NCBI RefSeq assembly: GCF_000003815.2
Contig: NC_049990.1
Coordinates: 253,783-314,780, forward strand
From: Branchiostoma floridae
Lineage: Eukaryota; Chordata; Leptocardii; Amphioxiformes; Branchiostomatidae
Reading direction: 5' to 3'
DNA length: 60,998 bases
The translations under genes were made by a program, and so were the position numbers. Each line of letters begins with the position of its first letter. Within the stretch, counting starts at the first letter, position 1. Positions 34,218 to 44,663 of this stretch are shown one piece after another. The notes under the pieces were generated by a model, which was not told where the DNA came from, made no database searches, and saw nothing but the letters and a program-made list of their open reading frames with translations.

Positions 34218-37178
34218 ATGTCAGACGAAGAGACAGAGAAACAAGAGAACACTTACGTCATCCGACCGAATTTCCAGCACAAGTGAGTCCCGCGTTTGTT
34301 CTTTTTGTGGGTGAGAAATAATCACGAACTGATCGAGAAAATTTCCACTGCTTTTGTTTTGAATATGCTTCAGAGCTTAAATAATATCTGGTGTATTTTG
34401 CCAGCCAGTAGGCACCTAATAATTTACATTTATGACGTTCTTCTATTCTGGTTGGCTCCTGATTCGTGACTTGTATAAATATCATCGGTAGTAGAATAAC
34501 TACATAAATGAAACTACAACTACAAATTTACATTACATACAGATCTGCTTGCGCTTGTGAAGGATCCGTGTCCTTTTTGTCGGTGAAAAATAATCATGGA
34601 CTGACCAACAAATTTTTATTGTTCATGTTTATGCTCCATATTCCCTGTCCTGACCACGGTTGTGTCTGTCTCCCATCCCACATCTGCTTGGAGATCATTC
34701 TAGTCAAAATACATACTGGTAAATGGATAGATGTCATAATGTACATGTAACGCGTTAGGCCTCATTTGGCTTTTACTCTTAGTTATTATTGATTATTGAC
34801 AGGTTCCGACCGGCAAAGGTTAAAGAGTGTATCCACACTGTGCTGAATGATCAGAGTTATTGATTATTGGTTATTGACAGGTTCCGACCAGTGGCAGTGA
34901 AAGAGTGTATCCGCATTGTGCTGAATGAGAAGCTGGTTATGTGTGGTTATTGATTATTGGTTATTGATTATTGGTTATTGCCAGGTTCCGACCAGCGGCA
35001 GTGAAAGAGTGTATCCACATTGTGCTGAATGAAGAGCTGTCAGGGAAGGAGTATGACGGGGAAGAAACAGCCGAGCTCTGCAAACGGCTCTCCAACGAGA
35101 TCAAGAAAAAACTCAAAGGTGAGAAAAACTCAGCAGCCAAACATGAAGCAATAGTGCAACATGTGGGACCGCGTGGCACAATCGGCAGCACGTTTGACTC
35201 AGGTCCAGAAGGTCCTGAGTTCAAACCCCGACGTGTCACCGATCTTGTGCCCTTGGGAAAGGCACTTTACACGACTTTACTATATAGGCTACAAAAATCT
35301 TCAGCAAATTGAAGTTGGTAGCCTCAAAAACGAAAGAAAGAAAATGTAAAGCCTGAAAAAATGCTTAAAACTGGTCAAAAAACAGCAGAGCTAAACCTCT
35401 GCTTAGAGAGTAACTTTACTGCCATGACCTTTGTTGTTGTGGAGCAGAGGAGATGAGATTAGAAAGGCAAAGTAAGATCACGTGACGTAATTGACAGCGC
35501 GTTGGGCTCAGACCCAAGAGGTCCCAAGTTCGAACTCTGCCGTGTCACTGCCCTTGGGAAAGGCACTTTGCATGACTTTCTCCACTTCACTCAGGTGAAA
35601 ATGAGTACCTAGCTTAGGCCAGGAACGTCACTCAGATAGGACATTAAATAAAGACTGTGCCATAATGATTAACATAATGATCATGGGCACTTAAGGAAGA
35701 AAGAAAGAAAGTAAATTTTTGCCAACTGGGCCTGTACTTGATCCTTCAGGTTTGTATGAGTATGGCCTGGACTGATGTTTGTTTGTTTGTTTATTTGTTT
35801 CAGAGCTGCCGTACGACAGGTACAAGTTTGTTGTGCAGGTTTGGTATATAGCATGTTGATGTTTGTATGAGTATGGTCTGGACTGATGTTTGTTTGTTTG
35901 TTTCAGAGCTGCCATACGACAGGTACAAGTTTGTGGTACAGGTAGTCATCGGGGAGCAGAAGGGAGAAGGCGTCAAGTGAGTCCAGTTTTCTTCTGCGTT
36001 ATTCATTTGGTTCATGTTAAGCATGCAGTGCAGATTATGAAAGTCTGAAAGAAGCTGCAAGCAAGCCTGAGTTACTCTCCAAGCAGAGGTTAGGCTCCGG
36101 TTGTTTTTTTTACGTTTTTTTAGTCATTTTTATTGGACTTTCTATTTTTGTATTTTATCTTGCTGTGTCAAAACCTAACTGGTTAGGCTGGCGTACTTCA
36201 AGAAAAATGACAAAATAGAAAGCCCGATAAAAACAACCAAAAAAAACCTTAAAAAACAGCCGGAGCTTAACCTCTGCTTGGAGAGCAAGCCTGAGTACCA
36301 TCCTCCGTTGTGACTGTCTGTACCATCTCTGTTTGCTGGCTCAATCCTTTCACTTCCATGGTTGCCAAGGGAAAGGCCAGGTCACGACAGAGGATGGTAC
36401 TCAGGCTTGTCTGTGTTACACAAAGTCTGCTGTCCGGGGCTGTAACTGGCCGGCGGATGTTTGGCGGGCTGCTATTAGCAAGATTTAATCAGGCTAGTAC
36501 TCAGGCTAGCTGCAAGTTTGGAACCTTCTATCTTTCCCTAACCCTGTTCTCGCCTTCCCTCCATCCCCGCCCACAGAATGGCCTGTAGAAGTTTTTGGGA
36601 TGCCGACACAGACAACTATGCTCAGGACATCTTCATGAATGTGAGTTTCTCTGTTGTTTTTTTGTTTTGCATAACTGATAAACCACCTTTAAGTGTAACA
36701 CATTTTGTACGGGGGATACAAGCTGTAAAAGACTTACATGTAAGTCCCTAAGGTTTGATCTACTAGCACCAGGATGGATTCTATTCTTGGCAATTTGTGT
36801 GGTTTTAGTTTTTTCAAGGTTTGGCCCTTAAACAGGGGACCAGATGAAGTTATTTACTCACTTTGACTAGTGAGGAAATAAATGTTGAGCACCTTTCCCA
36901 TGGTAACGAGGTGGGGGATTTCAAATCAGAACATTTAACACGGGACCACCTTGTTTCCTGTGAAAGGATTCAATCTCTGATCTCCAAAACCCCCACTTAT
37001 CAAAAGGACCGTGGTATATATGACTCCTGTAGCTGAATCTTTTTATAACATTTTTACTGGGAAAGACTGTTGGTGTGTCTCTGTATGATGGTGACTGTTT
37101 GTGTGATTTTTGTTTGTTTTTTTGTTTCAGGACTCGTTGTTTTGTGTAGCAGCAGCCTTCGGTGTTTTCTACTACTGA
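34218..37178 (+). CDS. DYNLT2B: Dynein light chain Tctex-type 2B (TCTEX1D2)
   Basis: Exons are 34218-34282, 34985-35118, 35907-35976, 36577-36640 and 37131-37178. All join in phase with GT-AG introns and give 126 aa. The protein matches the Tctex1 family throughout: NTYVIRPNFQHKFRP at the start, RYKFVVQVVIGEQKGEGVK in the centre, FWDADTDNYAQDIFMN, and the C-terminus DSLFCVAAAFGVFYY. DYNLT2B is a light chain of cytoplasmic dynein-2, which drives retrograde intraflagellar transport in cilia. It is slightly shorter than the human protein at the N-terminus. Truncated tandem copies of the starts of exons 2 and 3 sit in the preceding introns and are not needed for the full-length protein. Confidence 0.93.
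34799..34935 (+). repeat. Two partial tandem copies of the DYNLT2B exon 2 acceptor edge
   Basis: Copies beginning caggttccgacc at about 34799 and 34878 precede the real exon 2 at 34985. Each includes the branch/acceptor region (gattattggttattgacag) and about 50 bases of exon, ending around gtgctgaatga. The copies lack the rest of the exon and a donor. Confidence 0.9.
35160..35345 (+). mobile_element. tRNA-derived SINE
   Basis: The head has an A box (gtggcacaatcggcagcacg) and a B box (gagttcaaaccc), then gatcttgtgcccttgggaaa and a short tail ending in aaag repeats. It lies in DYNLT2B intron 2. It is the same family as 35479-35700 and 15838-16028. Confidence 0.85.
35479..35700 (+). mobile_element. 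tRNA-derived SINE
   Basis: A degenerate A box (gacgtaattgacagcgcg) and a good B box (aagttcgaactctg) are followed by the shared body (cccttgggaaaggcactttg), the caggtgaaaatgagtaccta segment and a ga-rich tail (aagaaagaaagaaag). Also in DYNLT2B intron 2. A related 3' fragment is at about 46140-46210. Confidence 0.85.
35750..35859 (+). repeat. Partial tandem copy of the DYNLT2B exon 3 acceptor edge
   Basis: About 105 bp (gtttgtatgagtatggcctg through the acceptor and 36 bases of exon 3, to gtgcaggt) precede a second near-identical copy that is the true exon. Read through, the first copy reaches a stop, so it cannot replace exon 3. Confidence 0.9.
36075..36285. mobile_element. Foldback MITE in DYNLT2B intron 3
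   Basis: Termini ctctccaagcagaggtta and taacctctgcttggagag pair over most of the element, including aaaatagaaagcccgataaa against its complement. It interrupts a second element: gcaagcctgagt occurs on both sides, at 36061 and 36285. Diverged relatives of its ends are seen near 35355-35410 and 31068-31115. Confidence 0.85.
36286..36411. mobile_element. 126-bp MITE adjoining the foldback element
   Basis: The first 20 bases (caagcctgagtaccatcctc) and last 20 bases (gaggatggtactcaggcttg) are perfect inverted repeats. The left copy of its terminal word at 36062 suggests the 36075-36285 element inserted at its edge. Confidence 0.8.
36425..36515. repeat. Interspersed repeat fragment
   Basis: The words ctggccggcggatgtttggc and gggctgctattagcaagatt recur in reverse orientation at 47840-47935 in the AP1S1 intron. 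Confidence 0.7.
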
Positions 37179-38725
37179 TTCAGCAGCAGCTTCCATCGTG
37201 CACAAAGGGGGGGGGGGGGGGTTGAGGGGGGCAGTTAACAGCACCAACCTGTCCTTGTGGGTTCCATATTGCTTTTAGGCTGTGTTAAAGATTGCAAAGA
37301 TCTAGTTTTTTTCAGTCATATAAAAATATAACCAAACTACACATCTGTGGGTCAAAGTAAAAAAAAAAAAACTTTGATGTCAATAAGTCAATGCAGAACT
37401 CATATAGACTTATATAGGCACAAGTGTGACCGCTTCATAAAGTGCTGACTAGGACTTATATATGGGAGGGTTACAAACAGGTTACTGTACACAGGCAACG
37501 CCCCTTCCCACCGTATGACGGTCAGTGGGCGACCAAACTGGACTTTATGATTGGAATAAGACGCATGATGGAAAAGAATAAAATCAAAGACAATAAAACA
37601 TACAAAATAAAAGTAAGAAAAACCTACTATCTGTTCTTCACCTATGAAATTCATTGAGCAACCTGTCAGAGTTCTGGTTGCAGCTGATAGTGTTAAAGGG
37701 TTGCACAGAAAGGACAGATTTTACAGAAACCCTTCTCACATGAACAAAGTCGTTTATTACGTTTTTTAGCAGAGGAAGATTTTTATAGATTCTACACATT
37801 CCATCCAATCTCCATTGTGCTTGTAGCATATTTTGTACATGTTTCAGATATGCCACAAAAAGGCAATCAGATTTCTTCATAGTTAAATATTGTATTAATG
37901 TGCTAACTTATGAACAAGGACAGAATAACTATAAAACTACTCCAGGCTTTCCATTGAATCTGGTTTTAACTATAGCTTCAGACATTGCTAGAGTGTGTAG
38001 AAAAAAAAATGTAAATACAAGTTTCTTTCACATTAGTTTATATTTCTTCACTACATATAGATATGCATGTATATGACATCATTATAAAAAGTTATAGAAA
38101 TGAAAATTAAAGTTGTCAACAAAAAACTGTTTCTTCTCATTCACGTTCATTACAAAATTAGATATCGATTCTCCGGAACGAAATGTCAATTCTCTGGAAA
38201 TAGGTTGATACCCTCAGACCAAAAGTCAAAGTTATCAATGATATCCTGAGAAATTAGTCGCAATTCATCCCGAGTCACTCAGCTTTTACAACAAATGAGG
38301 AAATGGCACAAACATGTATTTCAATAAACACTGATCAATGTCATCATGTAGAAAAACATCTTAGTTCCTTCACGTTTAACTCAGACACATCAAAGCTGGG
38401 GAAGTTTACTGAGTCACACTAAAAAATGGAGTTGATGATGATTGCTAACAAATTTTCATTACTATTCTACAATTGTTCCAGATCAAGGGAGTCAAAAGTA
38501 AGGAAGAAAAAAAAAAAACATTCACCATTTTTGAGCTGCTTTCCTATGTTACAAAATACTCAGTACTTTTTGAAATATATTGCGCTATACATTGTACAAT
38601 GTACATACATTACTGACATTATTGATGTTGAACCGACTGAGGTAAAAAATTGGTTTGAGTTCCATCTGATCTGCAACTGATGCAGAAACCTCCATGACAG
38701 ACTGCTAAACTCCTGTGTGAGACCC
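37179..38725. other. Convergent intergenic region between DYNLT2B and DHRS12
   Basis: No gene was recognised. It contains a poly-G run at 37208-37220 and several AATAAA hexamers around 37578-37615 that could serve DYNLT2B polyadenylation. The rest is AT-rich and probably includes both 3' UTRs. Confidence 0.55.
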
Positions 38726-41700
38726 CTATGACTTAAACCTTCCAGCGATCTCCTCCAACTGCTGCATGAGACCCGCTTCCTCCTGTTTTGTGGACTTGGT
38801 CCAGGCCAGCGGCAGGTGTTTGGAGACGGGTGCACGGTCTAATAACAAACAAACAATTGTGTACCTGTAGCTGTACAGTTACGACCAAATGAGACTTGAA
38901 TGTCAGAAAACAAACTTACATGCAGCACCAACAACTGTCCTGACAAGTTCTGTGAAGTGATAAATTGTTTCCTCTGTACCAAAACCACGAGGCTTCAACG
39001 GTCAACAGCCTTGTTGAAGGCTCCGTTCTATCTCTTGCCCAAGTGGCCAGTTTAGAGGGTGACGAAGTTAGGTATGTTGTTATATTAGAGTTACACAAAG
39101 GCCCATGCTACAGTCACCAAGGAAAAGCATCAGACATATGTTCATACATTTGTCAAATCTTCAGCACATTTGCAGCAAAGCAAAACACATGTTTCAGGTA
39201 CTAGTAGCATCTGTGTCATTGGCAAGATATAGTGGGTGCTATCTGGCACTTTCACTGACAAAAGGTACATCATGTGGTGGATGCTACCTGAAACGTCTGA
39301 CCATTTCCCAAATCATATTCAGTTGCTTGAGTAAGTGCTATTTGGCATGAGTGATGATTCATAATGAGATATGCCCACCTTGGAAGAAGAGTCCGCCTGG
39401 TTGCTTAGCAACTGCCTCTGCCACACTGAGCCAGACCAGGGTGTCGGCTCCCTGCTCCACGGACCGCAGACGGCTTTTCATCTTCTGGTGGAAATCTGGC
39501 ATCGACGTCCGCACCGCTGGGATATAACAACACACTCACTTATCGTACACGGCTAGAATATAAGGAAACAAATTCTAAACATGTGCATGTTTCATCTTGA
39601 ACCAGCTGGGACATGCAAAAATACAAGGATCCCAGTTTTATCTATATGACCTAACAGGTCAGCAGGTGGATTGTGGGATACTAACTTGGCGCATCAGCTC
39701 AGTCAGGGTGGCTAGACGAGAGGTGGATTGTGGGATACTACACAGGTGGACTGTGGGATACTGCCCTAATGGATTGTGGGATACTGTGCTGACGGATTTG
39801 GATATTACACAGATGGATTGTGGGATACTGCCCTGATGGATTGTGGGACGCTGCAGTGATGGATTGTGGGACACTGCACTGATGAATTGTGGGATACAGA
39901 CCTGGTGTATCGGCCCATCCGGGGTGGCAGGAGGAGAAGTGGATTGTGGGATACTGCTGGGCCCACTGCTCCGTCATGACGACCTGCTGCCTCTGAAGGT
40001 CAAAGGTCACACAAAGGTCACCATCATCATAAAACCATGTCAACAGGAGAAATGGATATGTGAAGAATAGGCAAAGATATTGGCACAAATAACCCAGAAT
40101 TAAGCTTTTTAACTAAGAGGTCGTCATGGATTTTGTAAAGCCTCAAAGCCTGATAAAACATAGGAGCAGCACACACTTTGTATGTCTCTGTATGTTTTAA
40201 CTGTACGTATGTAATGTGTAAATATGTATGTGACCACAGGAAGAATAGCCTCTGATGAGGCTAATTGTGGATCAGAATAAACTCAAACTCAAACCCCCAG
40301 ACGTACCTTGTTCTGTGAGTACGCCATGGTACCAACACCCCCCCCCCAGACGTACCTTGTTCTGTGAGTACGCCATGGTTCCCCCCCCCCCCCAAGCGTA
40401 CCTTGTTCTGTGAGTACGCCATGGTCCACACACACCCCCCCACCCCCCCCGTCCCAGACGTACCTTGTTCTGTGAGTAGGCCATGGTCCCATCAAACGGC
40501 CTCATCTGCTCAAACTGCAGGTCTTTAATGTTTAACTTGGAGGGCAGCATTCCTCCTGACGACACCGTGATCTAGCGGGGTGAGGGGGAGATGTTAGAAT
40601 CATGTTCTTAACCCTTAGACTTCCAGAGTTTCAGCCCTATAAAATGCTATCAGAGCCAGGGTTGGCTGCTGACCTCCAAAAAGAACCCACTAAACAAGGC
40701 CAAAGTCCTTAACTTCCGGGGTTCGTGCGCTACGCGCACGCAAATTTGCTACTCCGGGGGAATACGCTATCCCGGATATATCCGGGTGCGGCACACAGGA
40801 CATGTATATGTGTGCCGGATATATCCGGGTTTGGCAGTTTAAGGGTTAACTACAACTCTAGCATTCATCATGCAAACAACTTCTTGCTCACTAAGGTGGA
40901 CACAATATCACAAATTTGTGGGTTGTTTTGTTAGTGTGATTATAGTACATTTATGTTCAAAGATGGTTTTCAAAGATTTCTTTTTTGCAAAATTTATCAA
41001 TGCTTTGGCTGCAGTTAATACAAAGAAAGGATCTGAACTTCCTTTAAATGATGTCTTGCAGGTTTGCGGTAGGAAAAAAGAAGTGATACAGAAGTATCTC
41101 ACAGCTACAGCTTTAAATTTAAATGTTGATAAAAACTGTTTCGTGGAAAGAAAAAAGACACAAACGCACCACTCGGGGCTGCTCACTCTGGGACAGCAGG
41201 GGCAGGAGGCCGGTCGTTAGGATGTACGTACCTGCAACATGGGACAACTGTCAATCATCTGTCACTCATAAGTCTGTCAACAGTCATTAGACAATTACCT
41301 ATCAGTCATGTGTCAATTGGTTCACCTGTCCATCACTTGTCCTTACCCAGTGTTGGTTGTAACCCTTACCCAGTGTGTTGGTTGTAACCCTTACCCAGTG
41401 TGTTGAAACCCTTACCCAGTGTGTTGGTTGTAACCCTTACCCAGTGTGTTGGTTGTAACCCTTACCCAGTGTGTTGGTTGTAACCCTTACCCAGTGTGTT
41501 GGTTGTAACCCTTACCCAGTGTGCTGGTTGTAACCCTTACCCAGTGTGTTGGTTGTAACCCTTACCCAGTGTGTTGGTTGTAACCCTTACCCAGTGTGTT
41601 GGTGGTTGTAACCCTTACCCAGTGTGTTGGTTGCAAAGTTGCCCTCCAGTCCGTCTGCTGACACCTCCCGTGTGTTGATCATGCAGCCTGCGTTGTTTAC

Positions 41701-44136
41701 CTGAGAAAAAAAAAAAAAAAAACATTGTACCATTATACGGAACTTTCCAGGAAACAGTCACAGTTTCAGAAGTGACAGAAGCCGAGAGGACAGAAGAGAC
41801 TCGGGAGCTATAATACGGCTGGAGACCAGGCTACCTCCATCCCTCCTCCTCCAACTCACCAGCACATGTAACTAACTAACTAACTCACTAACTCACCAGC
41901 ACATGTAGCCGGTCGTGTTCCTGACAGAACTTTCCTGCGAAGTCTGCGACCTGCCGTGGCTGGGCCATGTCCAGAATGTGCAGGTGAACAAGCTGCAGAA
42001 AACATGTTAAACATGTAGTTATACCCATATCAACTGTTGTTATAAACTAGAACTATCTTAGATGTGTAGGCAAACGACGAGGACAGAAATTCGGATTACT
42101 ACTCCTGACAAACAAATCACCTGTCCCACCTGAGCACACCTGTACACACCTGTACACACCTGTCCCATCCGCACACACCTGTCCCACCTGTACACACCTA
42201 TCCCACCTGAACACACCTGTCCCACCTGTACACACCTGTAAACACCTGTCCCACCTGTACACACCTGAGCACACCTGTACACACCTGTTTCACCGGTACA
42301 CACCTGTCCCATCCGCACACACCTGTCCCACCTGAACACACCTGTCCCACCTGTACACACCTGTCCCACCTGCACACACCTGCCCTATCTGCACACACCT
42401 GTCCCACCTGTACACACCTGTCCCACCTGAACACACCTGTCCCACCTCTGTCCCACCTGTACACACCTGTCCCATTTGCACACCTGTCCCATCTGTACAC
42501 ACCTGAACACACCTGTCCCACCTGTCTCACCTGTCCCTTCTGCACACACCTGTCCTATCTGCACACACCTGTCCCATCTGCACACACCTGTCCCATCTGC
42601 ACACACCTGTCCCACCTGTCCCATCTGCACACACCTGCCCTATCTGCACACACCTGTCCCATCTGCACACACCTGTAAACACCTGTCCCACCTGTCTCAC
42701 CTGTACACACCTGTCCCATTTGCACACCTGTCCCACCTGTCCCATCTGCACACACCTGTCCTATCTGCACACACCTGTCCCATCTGCACACACCTGTCCC
42801 ACCTGTCCCATCTGCCCTATCTGCACACACCTGTCCCATCTGCACACACCTGTCCCACCTGTCCCATCTGCCCTATCTGCACACACCTGTCCCATCTGCA
42901 CACACCTGTAAACACCTGTCCCACCTGCACACACCTGTCCCATCTGCACACATCTGTAAACACCTGTCCCACCTGTACACACCTGTCCCATCTGTACACA
43001 CCCATACACACCTGTCCCCACCTTACTCACCTGGCTGCCAGTTTTCTCCATGATGTCCTTTAGTGCCTCCCCATCTGTACACACCTGTCCCCACCTGCCC
43101 GACCTGTCTCACCTGTACACACCTACACACACCTGTCCCCACCTGTGCACACCTGTACTCACCTGGCTGCCAGTTTTCTCCATGATGTCCTTCAGCGCCT
43201 CCTCACCTCTGGTCGGGTTCCTGCACACCAGATGGACTGTACCACCTGTGGGAGGGGGGGAGGAAATTACATCATGTACTGATGTAGCAAATATATCTTC
43301 TCACAACTTGCAACTTACATGATGGCTGATTGACACCTAACCTCTGACCTCTATTGGAGATTAAGAAGGGTGTGTAAGGTATAACTATTAGCTAAGGTGT
43401 GGAATTGTGATATAGAGTAATAAATGTGTTGTTAATTGTGATTAGTGATTGACGTGTGACCTCTGACCTCTCTTGGCGACCTCCTCTGCGGTTGCCTTGC
43501 CGATGCCGCTGTTGGCCCCGGTGATGAGGAAGGTGCGACCTGTCACATCGACCTGCAGGTCACAGGGGTCAAAGGTCTTGGCTGCAGCTGCATATCCTGA
43601 GCTGGGGTGGACATGGCACGTCACATGTATTAATGATGTCATAGATGAATGTCACATGTATTAATGATGTCATAGATGAATGTCACATGTATTAATGATG
43701 TCATATCTATAGACGAATAACTAGGTAAAGAAATATGTCACATAGATTATGATACTACAATTTATAATTGGTTTGGCTGTGAAAAGGGAAACAGTGAGGA
43801 GATGTTCGTACCAAAAAACTTCATATGGTGGATCATACTTCGACAAGTAGTAATGTTATGATGTCTCAACTTCATCAGATGAGTCTCATAAACACAGGTA
43901 TGAGATGGTAATACAGAAATAGGTATAGCCTAGTATCAAAATTTTTATTACACCTGGGGGCACTGACCAATGGCTCATTGAAGGAGCAATAGATAACTAT
44001 ATTAAACAGAAATAAATTATAAACCCTATAGATTATAGAATTGTTATGGTAAAACCGTAAATGACTCAGTTGTGACGTACTTGGTGTATTCTCGCATGCC
44101 CTTGATGAACCAGACTGCGTTCCTCCATAGAGACAT
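38726..44136 (-). CDS. DHRS12: Dehydrogenase/reductase SDR family member 12
   Basis: Ten exons: 44136-44081, 43601-43468, 43245-43163, 41992-41897, 41700-41619, 41231-41170, 40571-40464, 39992-39902, 39516-39379 and 38838-38726. All are in phase, giving 320 aa, close to the human length. SDR motifs are all present: TGANSGIG (NAD(P)-binding turn), NNAGCM, VSSGG, and the catalytic YSQNK (Tyr-x-x-x-Lys). Family-specific stretches include MSLWRNAVWFIKGMREYTK at the start and CHPGWADTPG. The physiological substrate of DHRS12 is not well defined. The introns are remarkable: at the exon 3, 4, 5, 7 and 8 donors the junction itself is repeated as a minisatellite. Start at 44136; the AP1S1 start lies 528 bp away on the other strand. 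Confidence 0.93.
39660..39901. repeat. DHRS12 exon 8 donor-edge repeat
   Basis: The word gtggattgtgggatac, part of exon 8, recurs about seven times downstream of the true donor. The leftmost copy (39660-39735) also includes a diverged copy of the exon end (gccaccc..actgag on the minus strand). Degenerate units of about 30 bp lie between. Confidence 0.85.
40296..40463. repeat. DHRS12 exon 7 donor-edge repeat (3 extra copies)
   Basis: The 3' end of exon 7 plus its donor (on the plus strand gacgtaccttgttctgtgag, then tacgccatgg) occurs three more times in the intron, separated by C-rich runs. Each copy retains a full donor consensus (AAG/GTACG). Confidence 0.92.
40608..40849. mobile_element. 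TTAA-flanked MITE with ccggatatatccgg palindromes
   Basis: TTAA followed by cccttagac at the left mirrors gtttaaggg followed by TTAA at the right. This looks like a piggyBac-type non-autonomous element with target duplication. Inside, the 16-bp palindrome cccggatatatccggg occurs near 40772, and a nearly identical one lies near 40816. It lies in DHRS12 intron 6. Confidence 0.7.
41339..41618. repeat. DHRS12 exon 5 donor-edge minisatellite (~11 copies)
   Basis: Units of about 24 bp (cccagtgtgttggttgtaac, then cctta) are copies of the last ~16 bases of exon 5 plus its donor (AACCAACACACTGG/GTAAGG on the minus strand). Each unit carries an intact donor. The true exon edge is the right-hand end of the array. 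Confidence 0.95.
41853..41896. repeat. DHRS12 exon 4 donor-edge duplicate
   Basis: The exon 4 end and donor (aactcaccagcacatgta on the plus strand) appear once more just inside the intron, separated by a short (aact)n run. Confidence 0.85.
42118..43162. repeat. ~1-kb minisatellite at the DHRS12 exon 3 donor
   Basis: More than 50 units of 10-18 bp combine cacacctgtcccatctg, cacacctgtaaa and cacctgtccc. On the minus strand the unit is essentially CAGGTGTGTGCAGATGGGA, an echo of the exon 3 donor CAG/GTGAGTACAGGTGTG. The array also includes a 41-bp duplicate of the exon 3 end itself (43030-43075). ORFs of up to 195 codons across the array on both strands are repeat artefacts. Confidence 0.95.
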
Positions 44137-44663
44137 GGTTGGGGAGCTAGTAACGTTACAGTAGACTGGGGCGGGTGCAGAGCTGTAGTTCGGGGAGTCA
44201 GGACGGTTTCCTCAGCTTTCCTCTCGGTCTAGTCTAACTCCTGGCTTCTACTGACGCTGGTCATGTCCACATGATATCCTGGCCCACCTCAGCTCGCTTC
44301 ACTTCCGGTCAGTGTTATGTAACCGGCCTTTCTGTTACACAACTCGGACCATGACGTCATATGTAAACACCCCGGGCCGGCCATGTGCTCTGGGGAGCTG
44401 CAACTCGGGCGGGAATGCAGTAATTTTCACAGCTGTTCGTTAAATACACATAATCTACCAATTTAAATCACAAAATGTCCCCAAAATTCACGAGAAAGGG
44501 CAATAACGGGCAAAACTACCCTGTTTGTTATGGGGAGCACGTTTTGGGGGGCGGGGTCATCCGTCTCTGGTGTCGTCATCAGAATTTGTGCACTCCGCGT
44601 TGGATTGTGGGTAACTACTACATTTCTATCGACGTCAGAGGAAGTACACAACAGGTAGTCAAA
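44137..44663. promoter_or_regulatory. Bidirectional DHRS12/AP1S1 promoter
   Basis: The two start codons diverge 528 bp apart. The interval has an ETS-like cttccgg at 44302, a perfect CRE (tgacgtca) at 44352-44359, and a reverse-orientation Staf/ZNF143-like core (attgtgggta) near 44603, the same core as upstream of DYNLT2B. No TATA box is evident, as expected for housekeeping genes. Confidence 0.55.

Noticed and set aside
35160-35240. tRNA genes (A and B boxes present here, at 35.5 kb and at 16.0 kb)
   Set aside because: No cloverleaf with matching acceptor stems could be formed. The three share a non-tRNA body and tail, so they are SINEs.
41339-41618. CRISPR-like array of regular 24-bp repeats
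   Set aside because: The units are head-to-tail copies without unique spacers, they contain the DHRS12 exon 5 end and donor, and the genome is plainly metazoan.
42476-43063. 195-codon ORF (HTCPICTHL repeats) and opposing ORFs
   Set aside because: These are translations of the minisatellite on both strands; every frame stays open because the unit lacks stops. They lie within the DHRS12 intron.
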